Source: Symbiodinium natans (taxonomy: Eukaryota > Sar > Dinophyceae > Suessiales > Symbiodiniaceae). From it: a DNA stretch of 28,500 nt. Of the stretch, positions 1 through 9,330 are shown piece by piece. The DNA lies in assembly GCA_905221605.1 (NCBI GenBank), contig CAJNDS010002794.1:1-28500 (forward strand), read 5' to 3'. The notes beneath the pieces are model-generated. The model was given only the letters and a program-made list of their open reading frames with translations. It was not told the origin of the DNA and did no database searches. The position numbers and the translations under genes are program-made. Within the stretch, counting starts at the first letter, position 1, and every line of letters begins with the position of its first letter.

Positions 1-153
1 CTCAACCCTAAACCCCTAAACCCCTAAGCCCCTAAAACCCTAAGCCCCTCAACCCTAAACCCTAAACCCCTAAACCCTAAACCCTAAACCCCTAAACCCC
101 TAAACCCCTAAGCCCCTAAAACCCTGAGCCCCTCAGCCCCGAAACCCCCAAAC
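1..153 (-). repeat. Degenerate CCCTAAA array
   Basis: Mixture of CCCTAAA, CCCCTAAA and CCCTAAG units. The degeneracy and the flip to TTTAGGG at 222 show this is not a chromosome terminus. Confidence 0.95.
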
Positions 154-221
154 AAGAACCGCCCTGGCTCTGCCTCCGTGCGCTGCTCAGAGTAGGACAT
201 GTAAGCCGCACCTCCGAACCG

Positions 222-504
222 GTTTAGGGTTTAGGGTTTAGGGTTTAGGGTTTAGGGTTTAGGGTTTAGGGTTTAGGGTTTAGGGTTTAGGGTTTAGGGT
301 TTAGGGTTTAGGGTTTAGGGTTTAGGGTTTAGGGTTTAGGGTTTAGGGTTTAGGGTTTAGGTTTTAGTGTTTAGTGTTTAGGGTTTAGTGTTTAGGGTTT
401 AGGGTTTAGGGTTTAGGGTTTAGGGTTTAGGGTTTAGGGTTTAGGGTTTAGGGTTTAGGGTTTAGGGTTTAGGGTTTAGGGTTTAGGGTTTAGGGTTTGG
501 GGTA
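222..504 (+). repeat. Long TTTAGGG array
   Basis: About 40 units and the longest near-pure array in the window. It has a short TTTAGTG-variant patch at 360-390. Confidence 0.97.
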
Positions 505-550
505 AACCTCTGTCGGCTCTCCATCGGATCTCGGGCTTAAGGGCTTGCGG

Positions 551-643
551 GCTTAGGGTTTGGGGTTTAGGGTTTGGGGTTTAGGGTTTAGGGTTTAGGG
601 TTTAGGGCTTAGGGTTTGGGGTTACAGGGTTTGGGGTTTAGGG
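551..643 (+). repeat. TTTAGGG/TTTGGGG mixed array
   Basis: Alternating TTTAGGG and TTTGGGG units. It ends at a family 1 terminal motif. Confidence 0.9.
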
Positions 644-990
644 TCTACTTGAAGGTTCATTATCGTGCTCTCATAAGCAGGGTTGTTGTAAGGAGATGGT
701 TATAGCCACTTCTAACGTTGTTGTTTTCCAGAAACTTTCAATGTTCGGCAAACGCAAAGCGTCCGAAACATGTCCAGGCAGTTGACACAACAGCTTAAGC
801 TCCAGGCCAACAGCCAACAACTGATCACTTCTCTACATTATGGTCCCTTTTGGGTCGCTATGATAAGGCGGCCCCCAATAACAAGGGCACGGCGGCCCTT
901 AATCATAAGGGCACCCAAAACAGGACCATCATTTGAGAACTGCCGACTCACTCCACGACCCTTCAACCAACCTTGACACAGCTGAAAGCA
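644..990. other. Unique spacer, no gene seen
   Basis: Apart from the possible MITE fragment at its start, it holds only a 68-codon open frame (770-976) with no recognisable domain. Confidence 0.5.
647..715. mobile_element. Possible family 1 fragment
   Basis: Only the terminal motif ACTTGAAGGTTCAT is recognisable. It begins a few bases after a TTTAGGG-type array ends at about 643. The rest of the span is too diverged to align by eye. Confidence 0.35.
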
Positions 991-1325
991 ACCCTAAACC
1001 CTAAACCCTAAACCCTAAACCCATTCTTAGGGCGCGGGCAGAGCGTGTCGAGAACCTTGGACGGGAACAGACGCCGTTTTTGCACCAACTCACAGGCTGC
1101 AATGCTTGCTCCTTGTGCTCAGTTCTGCTAGGAAGAGCCCTAGCAGTCCATATGCTCCCTAAACCCTAAAACCTAAAACCTGAACCCTGAATCCTGAATC
1201 CTGAACCCTGAACCTGAACCTAACCTGAACCCTACATCCTAAACCCTAAATCCTGAACCCTGCATTCTAAACCCTAAACCCTAAACCCTAAACCCCAACC
1301 CCTAAGCCCGAACTGCTAAGCCCTA
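991..1325 (-). repeat. CCCTAAA array, spacer, and degenerate CCCTGAA array
   Basis: Four clean units at 991-1022. After a unique spacer, a degenerate block from 1157 to 1325 is rich in CCCTGAA and AACCTGAA variants. Confidence 0.85.
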
Positions 1326-1436
1326 CATGGAGGCACTGGGGGTCCTGCTAAACTGAGGAGCAGCACATGGGCGATCACGAGGAAGATCAGCCACAAAATC
1401 TCAACAGCCGGAAGGCTCAACCATGGGTGGTTGTTG

Positions 1437-1670
1437 GCTTAGGGTTAGGGTTTAGGGTTTAGGGTTTAGGGGTTTAGGGTCTCAGGTTTAAGGTTTAGGG
1501 TTTAGGGCTTAGGATCTAAGGCTTTGGGCTCACAATTTGCGAGTTCTGTGACTAATTGCTTCTGCAGCTTGTCATCTTTGTTTAGGGCTTGAGGGTTTAT
1601 AGGGTTTAGAGTCTAGGGTTTATAGGGCTCAAGGTTCAGGGTTTTAGGCTTTCGGGTTTTGGGGCGTTTA
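1437..1670 (+). repeat. TTTAGGG array passing into degenerate variants
   Basis: Clean units to about 1512, then scattered TTTATAGGG, CTCAAGG and CTTAGG variants separated by short unique pieces. Confidence 0.8.
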
Positions 1671-1789
1671 CGATTCTAAGGGGGTCTTCTTGTCCTGGGC
1701 TAACAACAGCTGACTGGACGACTGCCATGCCGACAGTTCTTGTGCTGTTCCCTTGCACGCGAGGCTCACAGGACCTTATTCGGATGCCC

Positions 1790-2090
1790 CCAACCTTACA
1801 AACTCCAACAGTCTAAAACACCAAAAACACAAAGCCCTCAAAAAAAACCCTAATCCTCCCAAACACCCTACACAGGGATAAAACACACAAAATGAAAATC
1901 GAAAACAAAAATAAACAAATAATGAAGACTAGATAAAGACCCTGAAGACCTTTAACACCTCAAGATAAACATTTCAAACACGAAAAACACCAAAAAAAAA
2001 CACAGAAACAAACAAACACAAAGAAACTCAACAAACCCTAAACCCCTAAACCCTAAACCCTAAACCCTAAACCCCAAACCCAAACCCCCG
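1790..2090. repeat. A/C-rich low-complexity stretch ending in a CCCTAAA array
   Basis: Strongly G-poor sequence built from AAACAC, AAAAACACC and similar words, passing into clean CCCTAAA units from 2034. No gene is seen. Confidence 0.8.
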
Positions 2091-2120
2091 CCCCAAACTC
2101 CCATGTTCGAGAGACACCCT

Positions 2121-2254
2121 GGTTCTTAGTAGGGAGTGAGGGATTCAGGGCCCTATATATACCCTTTAAGGGATTATATAACCCTAGACCCTGAACCCTA
2201 ATCCTTTAAAGGGTACATATAGGGCCCTCCTTCCCTCATTCCCTACTAAGGACC
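2121..2254. mobile_element. MITE-like palindromic element, family 2
   Basis: A 134-bp imperfect palindrome. The terminal 23 bp (GGTTCTTAGTAGGGAGTGAG...) match the complement of 2232-2254 at 21 of 23 positions. The pairing continues inward through GGGCCCTATATATACCCTTT on the left, giving arms of about 50 bp around a short loop containing CCCTAGACCCTGAACCC. It has no coding capacity. Confidence 0.75.
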
Positions 2255-2319
2255 AGCCAGGAGAGTCTTGGCCCGCCACGCCCACGTAGCGATAGGCCGT
2301 GTAGGACCTCTGAAACCCA

Positions 2320-2625
2320 GGGTTTCGGGTTTCAGGGTTTCGGGGTTTAGGGTTTAGGGTTTAGGGTTTAGGGTTTAGGGTTTAGGGTTTAGGGTTTAGG
2401 GTTTAGGGTTTAGGGTTTCAGGGTTTCAGGGTTTCAGGGTTTCAGGGTGGGTTTACGGGTTTAAGGGTTTAAGGGGTTTGGGGAACCCAGAACCCACAAA
2501 GGGCAAAAGGGTAGAAGTCAGCTACCAAGGAAACCCATATGTTTGGGTTTCAGGGTTCAGGGTTTCGGGGTCTAGAGTTTCTAGGGTTGAGGGTTTCAAG
2601 GGTTGAGGGTTTCAGGGTTTAGGGC
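2320..2625 (+). repeat. TTTAGGG array with TTTCAGGG flanks
   Basis: The clean heptamer core at about 2345-2418 is bordered on both sides by 8-bp TTTCAGGG or TTTCGGGG units. A second TTTCAGGG-rich block follows at 2540-2625 after a unique insert. Confidence 0.9.
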
Positions 2626-2810
2626 GTGGGCTTGAGGATCCCATCTACCCCGACCTTTCGGGTTTAGGGTCTCTTGGGCTTGCTAGAGACTGCAGAAGAA
2701 TACTGCACATAGCTGTTGCTCAAAAGTCCCCCCCCCCCACAAAAACAAAATGGCGAGGCTCTAATCCAGAACCGCCCTCCAACTCCTCAGAAAGCGGGGG
2801 TAGATAGGAT

Positions 2811-2928
2811 CCTAAACCCTAAACCCTGAGCCCTGAACCCCCAAACCCTAAACCCAAACAATAAACCCTAAACCCCAAACCCTAAACCCCAAACCCTAAA
2901 CCCTAAACCCCAAACCCTAAACCCCAAA
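2811..2928 (-). repeat. CCCTAAA/CCCCAAA array
   Basis: Mixed CCCTAAA and CCCCAAA units with a CCCTGAG edge. Confidence 0.9.
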
Positions 2929-3019
2929 AGCGCAACCTCTCGGGCCCCGGGCTTGAGAAACACGCTGACAAACTCGTCTGACACCTGACGCCCGGCAGAT
3001 TTGGGGGGTGGCTGTGTGG

Positions 3020-3217
3020 GGTTTAGGGTTTAGGGGTTTGGTTTATAGGGTTTAGGGTTTAAGGTTTAGGGTTTAGGGTTTAGGGTTTCGGGTTTAGGGT
3101 TTAGGGTTTAGGGTTTAGGGTTTAGGGTTTAGGGTTTAGGGTTTAGGGTTTAGGGTTTAGGGTTTAGGGTTTAGGGTTTAGGGTTTAGGGTTTAGGGTTT
3201 AGGGTTTAGGGTTTAGG
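3020..3217 (+). repeat. TTTAGGG array
   Basis: About 27 units, very pure from 3090 on. Confidence 0.95.
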
Positions 3218-3330
3218 GAGTTTCTGGGCCTCTTTGACAAGATTTACCAGACCTCGGGACTGTAGCTCTAAGGTTTTTTTCGGGTGCTTGCTGTTTTGGG
3301 GGGAGGGTTCTTGGCGGGTGTTTTTGGTTC

Positions 3331-3410
3331 CTAAACCCTAAACCCTAAACCCTAAGCCCTAAAACCCTAAAACCCTAAACCCTAAACCCTAAACCCTAAG
3401 TTTCGGGTTT
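3331..3410 (-). repeat. CCCTAAA array ending in a tail-to-tail junction
   Basis: The array ends CCCTAA-GT-TTCGGG, so C-rich and G-rich units abut with a 2-nt centre. Confidence 0.85.
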
Positions 3411-3540
3411 TTATTGGATTTGGGGGTGTTGTTTTGAATTTCTTGGGATTTTTAGGGTTGTCTTTTGGGTTTTGCCTTTGGAGGACCTTAATGCCTGTAC
3501 CCTTTCTCCCGAAATCCCCAAAGTACTCAGGCGCAGCCTG

Positions 3541-4056
3541 GAAACCCTAAACTAAACCCTGAGCTTCCTGAAACCTGAACCCGGAAACCCGAGGCCTTAC
3601 ACCCTGAACCCTAAGCCCTAAGCCTCTAAACCCTGAACCCTAAATCCTGAACCCTGAAACCTGCCCCGTCAAGCTCCTGAGGACCGAACTCCAGCGATGA
3701 ACATCGAGTTCATCGATTCTTTGAGGGACGTAAAGCCCTGGCGTATGGGATTTGGTGGTTGAATTTCGTGGAGGGGGTTCTGTTCTTAGCAGGGAATGAA
3801 GGGAGTAAGTAAATCCGAAACCTCCAAAACCCTAAACCTGATTGGCCCCAAAGCCCCAACCACAAGAGCCAGGCCCCAGTCGAGGCCAGCCAATTTCGAC
3901 AGCACTCCGACAATCGTTCAGAAGCCAAGTACGAGGTCGTGGGGACTTGTTCCCTCCTAAACCCTGAACCCTAAACCCTAAACTACCCTAAACCCTAAAA
4001 CCCTAAACCCTGACCTCTAAACCCTGAACCCTAAACTCTAAACCCTAAACCCTAAA
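3541..4056 (-). repeat. Two degenerate CCCTAAA/CCCTGAA arrays around a unique spacer
   Basis: Arrays at 3541-3662 and 3956-4056. The spacer between them contains the family 2 fragment at 3782 and no supported gene. Confidence 0.8.
3782..3806. mobile_element. Family 2 left-end fragment
   Basis: GTTCTTAGCAGGGAATGAAG matches the family 2 terminus with few differences. No partner arm is seen nearby. Confidence 0.4.
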
Positions 4057-4300
4057 GCCCTGCATGCTCAAACCGACGGATCACCATCTTTGAGTTCTAC
4101 AAACGCAGCGTGATCTGCAGTTCTTCCTAGGTTGTTGGGATTAGCAGAGACCTTGGTATTCTTAATCAAAAATGCGATGCAAATTGGTTGAGGGCCCGCG
4201 GTTGTCGAAACGAGTTGTTTCGCAAACGAACCCCTGGCCGAGATAGGAGCGTGACGCTCGCGACTCCTCTCGAGGAGCCCATGACAAGGACGCAACGGCA

Positions 4301-4409
4301 TTAGGGTTTAGGGTTTAGGGTTTAGGGTTTAGGGTTTAGGGTTTAGGGTGTAGGGTTTAGGGGTTAGGGTTTAGGGTTTAGGGTTTAGGGTTTAGCGTTT
4401 AGGGTTTAG
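4301..4409 (+). repeat. TTTAGGG array
   Basis: About 15 units with isolated variants (GTAGGG, TTAGCG). The preceding 240 bp are unique and without a recognisable gene. Confidence 0.93.
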
Positions 4410-4535
4410 GACCCCCTCCAAAACACCCAAAAGAAACAAATCGAACCAGGCCAGGCCACCATATTTACGTAGCCGGCACGACCCTTAAGCCTGAGTCCGT
4501 CTCCCAAAAGCCTCGTAAACCATCCCTAGGAACTC

Positions 4536-4654
4536 AAACCCTAAGTTTAGGGTTTTTAGGGTCTAGGGTCTAGGGTTCAGGGTTTAGGTTTTAGGTTTGA
4601 GGTTTCAGGTTTTAGGGTTCAGGGTTTAGGGTTTAGGGTTTAGGGTTTAGGGTA
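4536..4654 (+). repeat. TTTAGGG array with tail-to-tail palindromic start
   Basis: It begins at 4537-4554 with AACCCTAA-GT-TTAGGGTT, perfect 8-nt complementary arms, and continues as degenerate then clean TTTAGGG units. Confidence 0.9.
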
Positions 4655-4778
4655 AGCCCTAAACTGCTCAAGGCTCCCTCGGCACGGAAGCAGAGGCTGC
4701 GCCTCGTTCCCATGGTCGAGGTCTTTGAAGACTGTCACCGCGATCCAGGCGAAGAACACCATGGTCCCTCCCGTCATC

Positions 4779-4981
4779 AGGGTTTAGGGTTTAGGGTTTA
4801 GGGTTTAGGGTTTAGGGTTTAGGGTTTAGGGTTTAGGGTTTAGGGTTTAGGTCATCTGCACTCTTGCTGAGGGGACCTAAGCTTGGGGCTTAGGAATTTG
4901 CAACCCTAAACCCTAAACCCTAAACCCTAAACCCTAAACCCTAAACCCTAAACCCTAAACCCTAAACCCTAAACCCTAAAC
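4779..4981. repeat. Head-to-head pair of telomeric arrays
   Basis: TTTAGGG units (4779-4852) and CCCTAAA units (4902-4981), about 75 bp each and both pure, face each other across a 49-bp unique spacer. This makes a large inverted repeat. Confidence 0.95.
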
Positions 4982-5429
4982 TACGACTACGACGCGGAAC
5001 ACGAAGGAGCTTGGAAGGCTCCAATCAAGCCTTCAGAGCCCATGACGCCTTAAATGGGGAACTTTCCCGCGGCTCTCCACCCGCCTGCCAAGAAGACAGC
5101 CACGGAGACCATCTCCCACCTTGCTGCAAGAGGTTCGAGGGCTCCGATCCAAGCCCTGAACGGGTTCCATCGGGGAATTTTAGGAACCTCCGTTCCCTAG
5201 TTCTAGCTGTGGCACTTAAGCGGGGTAGCTAAAGACATTCAGGGTTGAGGCTTCAATGCCCTTGGTTTCGGAGAGGGCTTTGCTGGGTTCTTAAGGGAGG
5301 GGGTTCAAGGTAGTATGTAACCCAAGGTTCCCGAACACTCCCCGCTCCTCTGCAAGGCTCCCTCTAAGCTTCCCTAAGGTTTGCCAGGTACCCAAACCCC
5401 CCATGAACCTCCCTCCCTTAGAAGCTAAA
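4982..5429. other. Unique spacer, no gene seen
   Basis: A 73-codon open frame (5011-5232) has no recognisable domain. Two similar blocks, GGCTCCAATCAAGCCTTCAG (5018) and GGCTCCGATCCAAGCCCTGA (5140), suggest an old internal duplication. Confidence 0.5.
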
Positions 5430-5528
5430 GTTTAGGGTTTAGGGTTTAGGGTTTGGGGTTTAGGGTTTAGGGTTTAGGGTTTGGGGTTTAGGGTTTAGGG
5501 TTTAGGGTTTATAAACCCTAAACCCCCC
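5430..5528. repeat. Telomeric array with a perfect head-to-head junction
   Basis: TTTAGGG/TTTGGGG units meet CCCTAAA units at 5500-5523. The arms GTTTAGGGTTTA and TAAACCCTAAAC are exactly complementary with no spacer. Confidence 0.95.
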
Positions 5529-5644
5529 CCAGTAAGAACCCTCTCTGAGAGAGGGAAGCGCCCCGAAAAAAGTCGACCCCTCAGCTCCTGGCAGGCAGGC
5601 CACCACACAGCGCACCAACTCCTTGACCTCGATGGGGGTGCACT

Positions 5645-6005
5645 CATGGGTGGGGTTGAGGGTTTCAGGTTGGGCGATAAGGGTTTGGGGTTTGGGGTCT
5701 TTGGGGGTTTGGGGGCTTTGGGGGTTTGGGGGTTTGGGGTTTGGGGGTTTGGGGGTTTGGGGTTTGGGGTTTGGGGTTTGGGGTTTGGGGTTTAGGGTTT
5801 GGAGGTTTAGGGTTTTAGGGTTTGGGGGTTTGGGGGTTGGGGGTTTGGGGGTTTGGGGTTTGGGGTTTGGGGTTTAGGGTTTGGAGGTTTAGGGTTTTAG
5901 GGTTTGGGGTTTGGGGGTTTGGGGTTTGGGGTTTGGGTTTGGGGTTTAGGGTTTAGGGTTTGGAGGTTTAGGGTTTTAGGGTTTGGGGGTTTAAGGTTTT
6001 GGGGT
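5645..6005 (+). repeat. TTTGGGG-variant array with higher-order repeat
   Basis: Mostly TTTGGGG and TTTGGGGG units. A 30-bp marker block containing TTTGGAGG and GTTTTAGGG recurs at 5791, 5873 and 5952, giving a higher-order period of about 80 bp. The Gly/Leu/Val/Trp open frame here is a repeat artefact. Confidence 0.93.
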
Positions 6006-6084
6006 GTGTAAGCAAGAAGGAAGGTTCGCGGCGACTGTGTCTATTGGAGGCGTATGTCCGCGCAAAGAGGCAGGGCTCCTCTGA

Positions 6085-6239
6085 GGTTTAGGGTTTAGGG
6101 TTTAGAGTTTAGGGTTTAGGGTTTAGGGTTTAGGGTTTAGGGTTGAGGGTTTAGGGTTTAGGGTTTAGGGTTTAGGGTTTAGGGTTTAGGGTTTAGGGTT
6201 TAGGGTTTAGGGTTTAGGGTTTAGGGTTTAGGGTTTAGG
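6085..6239 (+). repeat. TTTAGGG array
   Basis: About 22 nearly pure units with single TTTAGAG and TTGAGGG variants. Confidence 0.95.
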
Positions 6240-6339
6240 TCTAGCGTGACGCGAGAACCTGAGGCCCGAACGGCTGGCAGGAGGCAGAGGTACCCAGTTC
6301 GTGCCAGGAAGGCCAGGCGGAATCTCAGAGAAATGGGAC

Positions 6340-6660
6340 TAGGGTTTCGGGTTTGGGGCTTAGGGGTTTAGGGGTTTAGGGGTCTAGGGGTTTAGGGTTT
6401 AGGGTTTAGGGTTTAGGGTTTAGGGTTTAGGGTTTAGGGTTTAGGGTTTAGGGTTTAGGGTTTAGGGTTTAGGGTTTAGGGTTCATGCCATCTCCATAGT
6501 CCCTGGATGACATCATCGACGCAAGACAAGCCGTTCAGGGTTGTGTGCAGTTCCAAGCAGCCCCGAACCCCCTAAACCCTAAACCCTAAACCTCTAAACC
6601 CTAAACCCTAAACCCCTAAACCCTCAACCCCTTAACCCTAAACCCTAAACCCTAAACCCT
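6340..6660. repeat. Head-to-head arrays with unique spacer
   Basis: TTTAGGG units to 6483 (8-bp TTTAGGGG at the left edge), an 80-bp unique spacer, then CCCTAAA units at 6565-6660. Confidence 0.93.
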
Positions 6661-6765
6661 ATTCATGCTTGGGTGCGAAGCCTGGGCCGGAAAACTGCAA
6701 AAACGACGACATCGGCTGCCTCCAGTACCTGGTCATTGGTTCGCAGGCCTTTCCGGTTTGTGTAG

Positions 6766-6818
6766 GGTTTGCGGGTTTAGGGTTTAGGGTTTCAGGGTTT
6801 AAAGGTTTAGGGTTTAGG
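6766..6818 (+). repeat. Short degenerate TTTAGGG array
   Basis: Seven or so units with TTTGCGGG, TTTCAGGG and TTTAAAGG variants. Confidence 0.8.
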
Positions 6819-6951
6819 TGCACATTGGGATGCTCCCCCATCGATAGAGCCCTATAAACCCCATAACAACCCTACGAAAACCCCATAAAGAATAGAGAAC
6901 TGTATACCTCTGGCCAGAAAAGATCGAATGAGCAATGAATGTGAACTCCCT

Positions 6952-7002
6952 AGAACCCTAAACCCTAAACCCTAAACCCTAAACCCTAAACCCTAAACCC
7001 TA
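6952..7002 (-). repeat. CCCTAAA array
   Basis: Seven clean units, followed within 25 bp by a family 1 element. Confidence 0.93.
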
Positions 7003-7025
7003 GACAGCTGAACCGAGAAGCCAGA

Positions 7026-7104
7026 ACTTGGAGGTTCACTCGGGTACTTGTAGGGCTACAGGTAACCTATTTTAGGGCACTTACGACCCCACTCAGAAGT
7101 ACCC
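7026..7104. mobile_element. Family 1 element truncated at a telomeric array
   Basis: Left end ACTTGGAGGTTCACTCGGGT starts at 7026. The right arm is retained only as CAGAAGTACCC, after which the sequence continues directly as CCCTAAA repeats to 7163. The distal part of the right terminal repeat is missing. Confidence 0.65.
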
Positions 7105-7163
7105 CTAAACCCTAAACCCTAAACCCTAAACCCTAAACCCTAAACCCTAAACCCTAAACCCTA
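7102..7163 (-). repeat. CCCTAAA array at a family 1 end
   Basis: Clean units that start inside the ACCC of the element's right terminal repeat. Confidence 0.93.
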
Positions 7164-7233
7164 CTTCGTGAAGGGCAAGGCGCAAGCATGGCCAGCCCGA
7201 ACTTGATCTCCGACATGTTGGCGTATGTCTGCA

Positions 7234-7830
7234 GTTTAGGGTTTATCAGGCTTCTAGGGTTTCATATGGGGGTTGTAGGGTTTAGGGTTTAGGGTTTAGG
7301 GGTACTATATGGGGTTTAGAGGGTTTGAAGGGCTATTTGGGCTTATGGGGTTTATAGGGGTTATGGGGCTTATAGGGTGTCATAGGGCTTAGAGGGTTCA
7401 TAGGGTTACTGAGGGTTTATAGGGTTCATTGAGTTGCTTAGTCATAGGCTCTCATAAGGCTTACAGGGTTCATTGGATTTCATGGGGCTTATAGGGTTTC
7501 ATAGGGTGTATAGGGCCCATTGGGTTTCGTAGGGCGGCTTAGGGTTTATTGGGTTTACAGGCTTTTATAGGGCTTATAAGGTTCATAGTGTCCTTAGGGT
7601 TTGTAGGGCTTATAGGGTTTCATTGGGCTTTTAGGGTTCATAGGCAGTTCATAGGGCTACTTCATAGGGCTACTTGGGGTTCACAGGGTTGCTTGCGGTA
7701 TAAAGGGTTTCATAGGGTTTATAGGGTGCTTTTTAGGTTTTACAGGGTTTGTAGGGCTATTAAAGTTACTTAGGATTACTTAGGGTTTACAGGGTTTTTC
7801 AGGGTTTACAGGGTCTATTGGGTTCAGGGT
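7234..7830 (+). repeat. Diverged telomere-derived repeat (8-10-mers)
   Basis: After a few clean TTTAGGG units near 7275-7302 the sequence becomes words such as TTTATAGGG, TTCATAGGG, CTTATAGGG and TTTCATTGGG. G-triplets stay at roughly 9-nt spacing for over 500 bp. No gene; the open frame at 7549-7773 is a composition artefact. Confidence 0.8.
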
Positions 7831-7935
7831 TTGCGGGTTGGCTACCGACGCCGAACCCGGTCAAGGTGGACTACCCCCCTCTATACTCCCCCCCCAAAGG
7901 GGTAGCCCTAACCCTAAACCCGACCCTAAACACAG

Positions 7936-8269
7936 GGCCTAGGCCGCCCCCCTACAGAGCGGGGGGCGGCGCTTAAGCCCTTCGACTTCTATGGCGAAAG
8001 TCGATCCAGGTCGCTTGCCCGTCTCCTCAGCTCGGAGGTCGGTAGCGCCCACGATGGGCCCGGTGCCGGAGCAGGTTCTCCCCGGGACCCTTAATGCAGA
8101 AATACCCCAAAAGCCAAGCTTCAGGAGGAGCCGGGCGCCGCAGCGTGCCCAGGAACCAGGCAGGGGCGGGTGCTCAATTTTGTTCGTTTTTGGCTGCCCA
8201 CCGGCCACTTCCGGGACGCCTGGGACCTTTTGGGACCTTTTGGGAATTCTTGGGACTTCCTGATCGACC
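7936..8269. other. GC-rich unique spacer, no gene supported
   Basis: Overlapping open frames of 62-90 codons on both strands with no recognisable domain. GGGACCTTTT occurs in tandem at about 8221-8245. Confidence 0.5.
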
Positions 8270-8541
8270 CCCTAAACCCTAAACCCTAAACCCTAAACCC
8301 TAAACCCCTCTCTGCCCTGCTGGCGCCTCTGGTCCTGGGACCCCCTGAAAACCCCGTCTGGGACACGAGATGCCCTGGAACGGAAGAAGTTTTTGGAAGT
8401 GGGCGATTGGCTTGAGTTTAGGTCTAAACCCTAAAAGGAATAGGTTTGGATTTACAGCTTGTACGCCATACTGCAGCAAACCCTAACCCCCAAACCCCAA
8501 ACCCTCAACCCTAAACCCTAAACCCTAAACCCTAAACCCTA
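8270..8541 (-). repeat. Two CCCTAAA arrays around a unique spacer
   Basis: Clean units at 8270-8308 and 8479-8541. The second starts with CCCCAAA and CCCTCAA variants. Confidence 0.88.
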
Positions 8542-8678
8542 CGGTAGAGACGGGGGGGTCGTAAACCCCATGAAAACAGGACCCCCCACGGCGCAAGGCA
8601 AATGGCGCTCCTGCTTTGGGACCAAGCCATCGAAGAATCTCACCTGGCATCGAGCGCGGCTCGGCTTGAGGGGTCAGC

Positions 8679-8862
8679 CCTCAAACCCTAAACCCTAAAC
8701 CCAAAACCCTAAACCTTAAAGCCCTAAGCCCTAAACCCTAAACCCTCAAACCCTAAACCCTAAAGCCCTAAAGCCCTAAAGCCCTAAACCCCTAAGCCCT
8801 AAACCCTAAACCCTAAACCCTAAACCCTAAACCCTGAAGCCTGAAGCCCTAAACCCTAAACC
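8679..8862 (-). repeat. CCCTAAA array with CCCTAAAG variants
   Basis: Includes a run of the 8-bp variant CCCTAAAG near 8760-8790 and CCTGAAG units at the right edge. Confidence 0.9.
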
Positions 8863-8945
8863 CATCTTGAGGGTTCCGCGCTCAAGGATCCCAGTCCCCT
8901 TCAACATCTCACCCTGCAGCGGAGCCCTTTCAGCCAGAAATGGGC

Positions 8946-9160
8946 ATTTCCCAAAATACGGAACCCCCAAATAGTAGGATTCCCTCACAATAAGGATCCC
9001 AATAAGGTACCCCTAATATCGTAAACCCCCCTTGGGTATTTCCCAAAATCGTTGTACCGGGTACCCATTTTCGACCCAAATACAAGACAATCCCCGTAAA
9101 GGGGTCCCTAAAAAGGGTGCCCCTATGATCGGAAACCCCCAAATACGAAGCCCCTGGCAT
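8946..9160. repeat. Degenerate minisatellite of about 16 bp
   Basis: About a dozen units of the approximate form GGAACCCCCAAATACG, including GAACCCCCAAATAGTAG, ATTTCCCAAAATACG and GAAACCCCCAAATACG. Both strands carry 70-76-codon frames here without recognisable domains. Confidence 0.65.
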
Positions 9161-9224
9161 TCACCCGCACCCTCTGAGGGCCGCTTAACACCCCGCCCTT
9201 TCTTGTGCTTCAGACCATGCTCCT

Positions 9225-9297
9225 GTTTAGGGTTCAGGGTTTAGGGTTTAGGGTTTAGGGTTTAGGGTTTAGGGTTTAGGGTTTAAGGTTTAGGGTC
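9225..9297 (+). repeat. TTTAGGG array
   Basis: Ten units with TTCAGGG and TTTAAGG at the edges. It is the last substantial array before the LINE region. Confidence 0.93.
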
Positions 9298-9330
9298 CGC
9301 CGACCCTGGCGGCGTGCTTTTGGCTGGGAA

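Noticed and set aside
1-153. Left edge as a true chromosome end
   Set aside because: The array is degenerate, contains several unit lengths, and is followed by an array of opposite orientation, so it is interstitial.
222-504. CRISPR-like direct repeats
   Set aside because: Pure heptamer tandem array without spacers. The host is eukaryotic.
5128-5142. B-box-like GGTTCGAGGGCTCC suggesting a tRNA or SINE
   Set aside because: No A box at a suitable distance and no cloverleaf could be drawn.
5623-5877. Gly/Val/Trp/Leu-repeat frame
   Set aside because: Direct translation of the TTTGGGG array. The same applies to 26569-26872.
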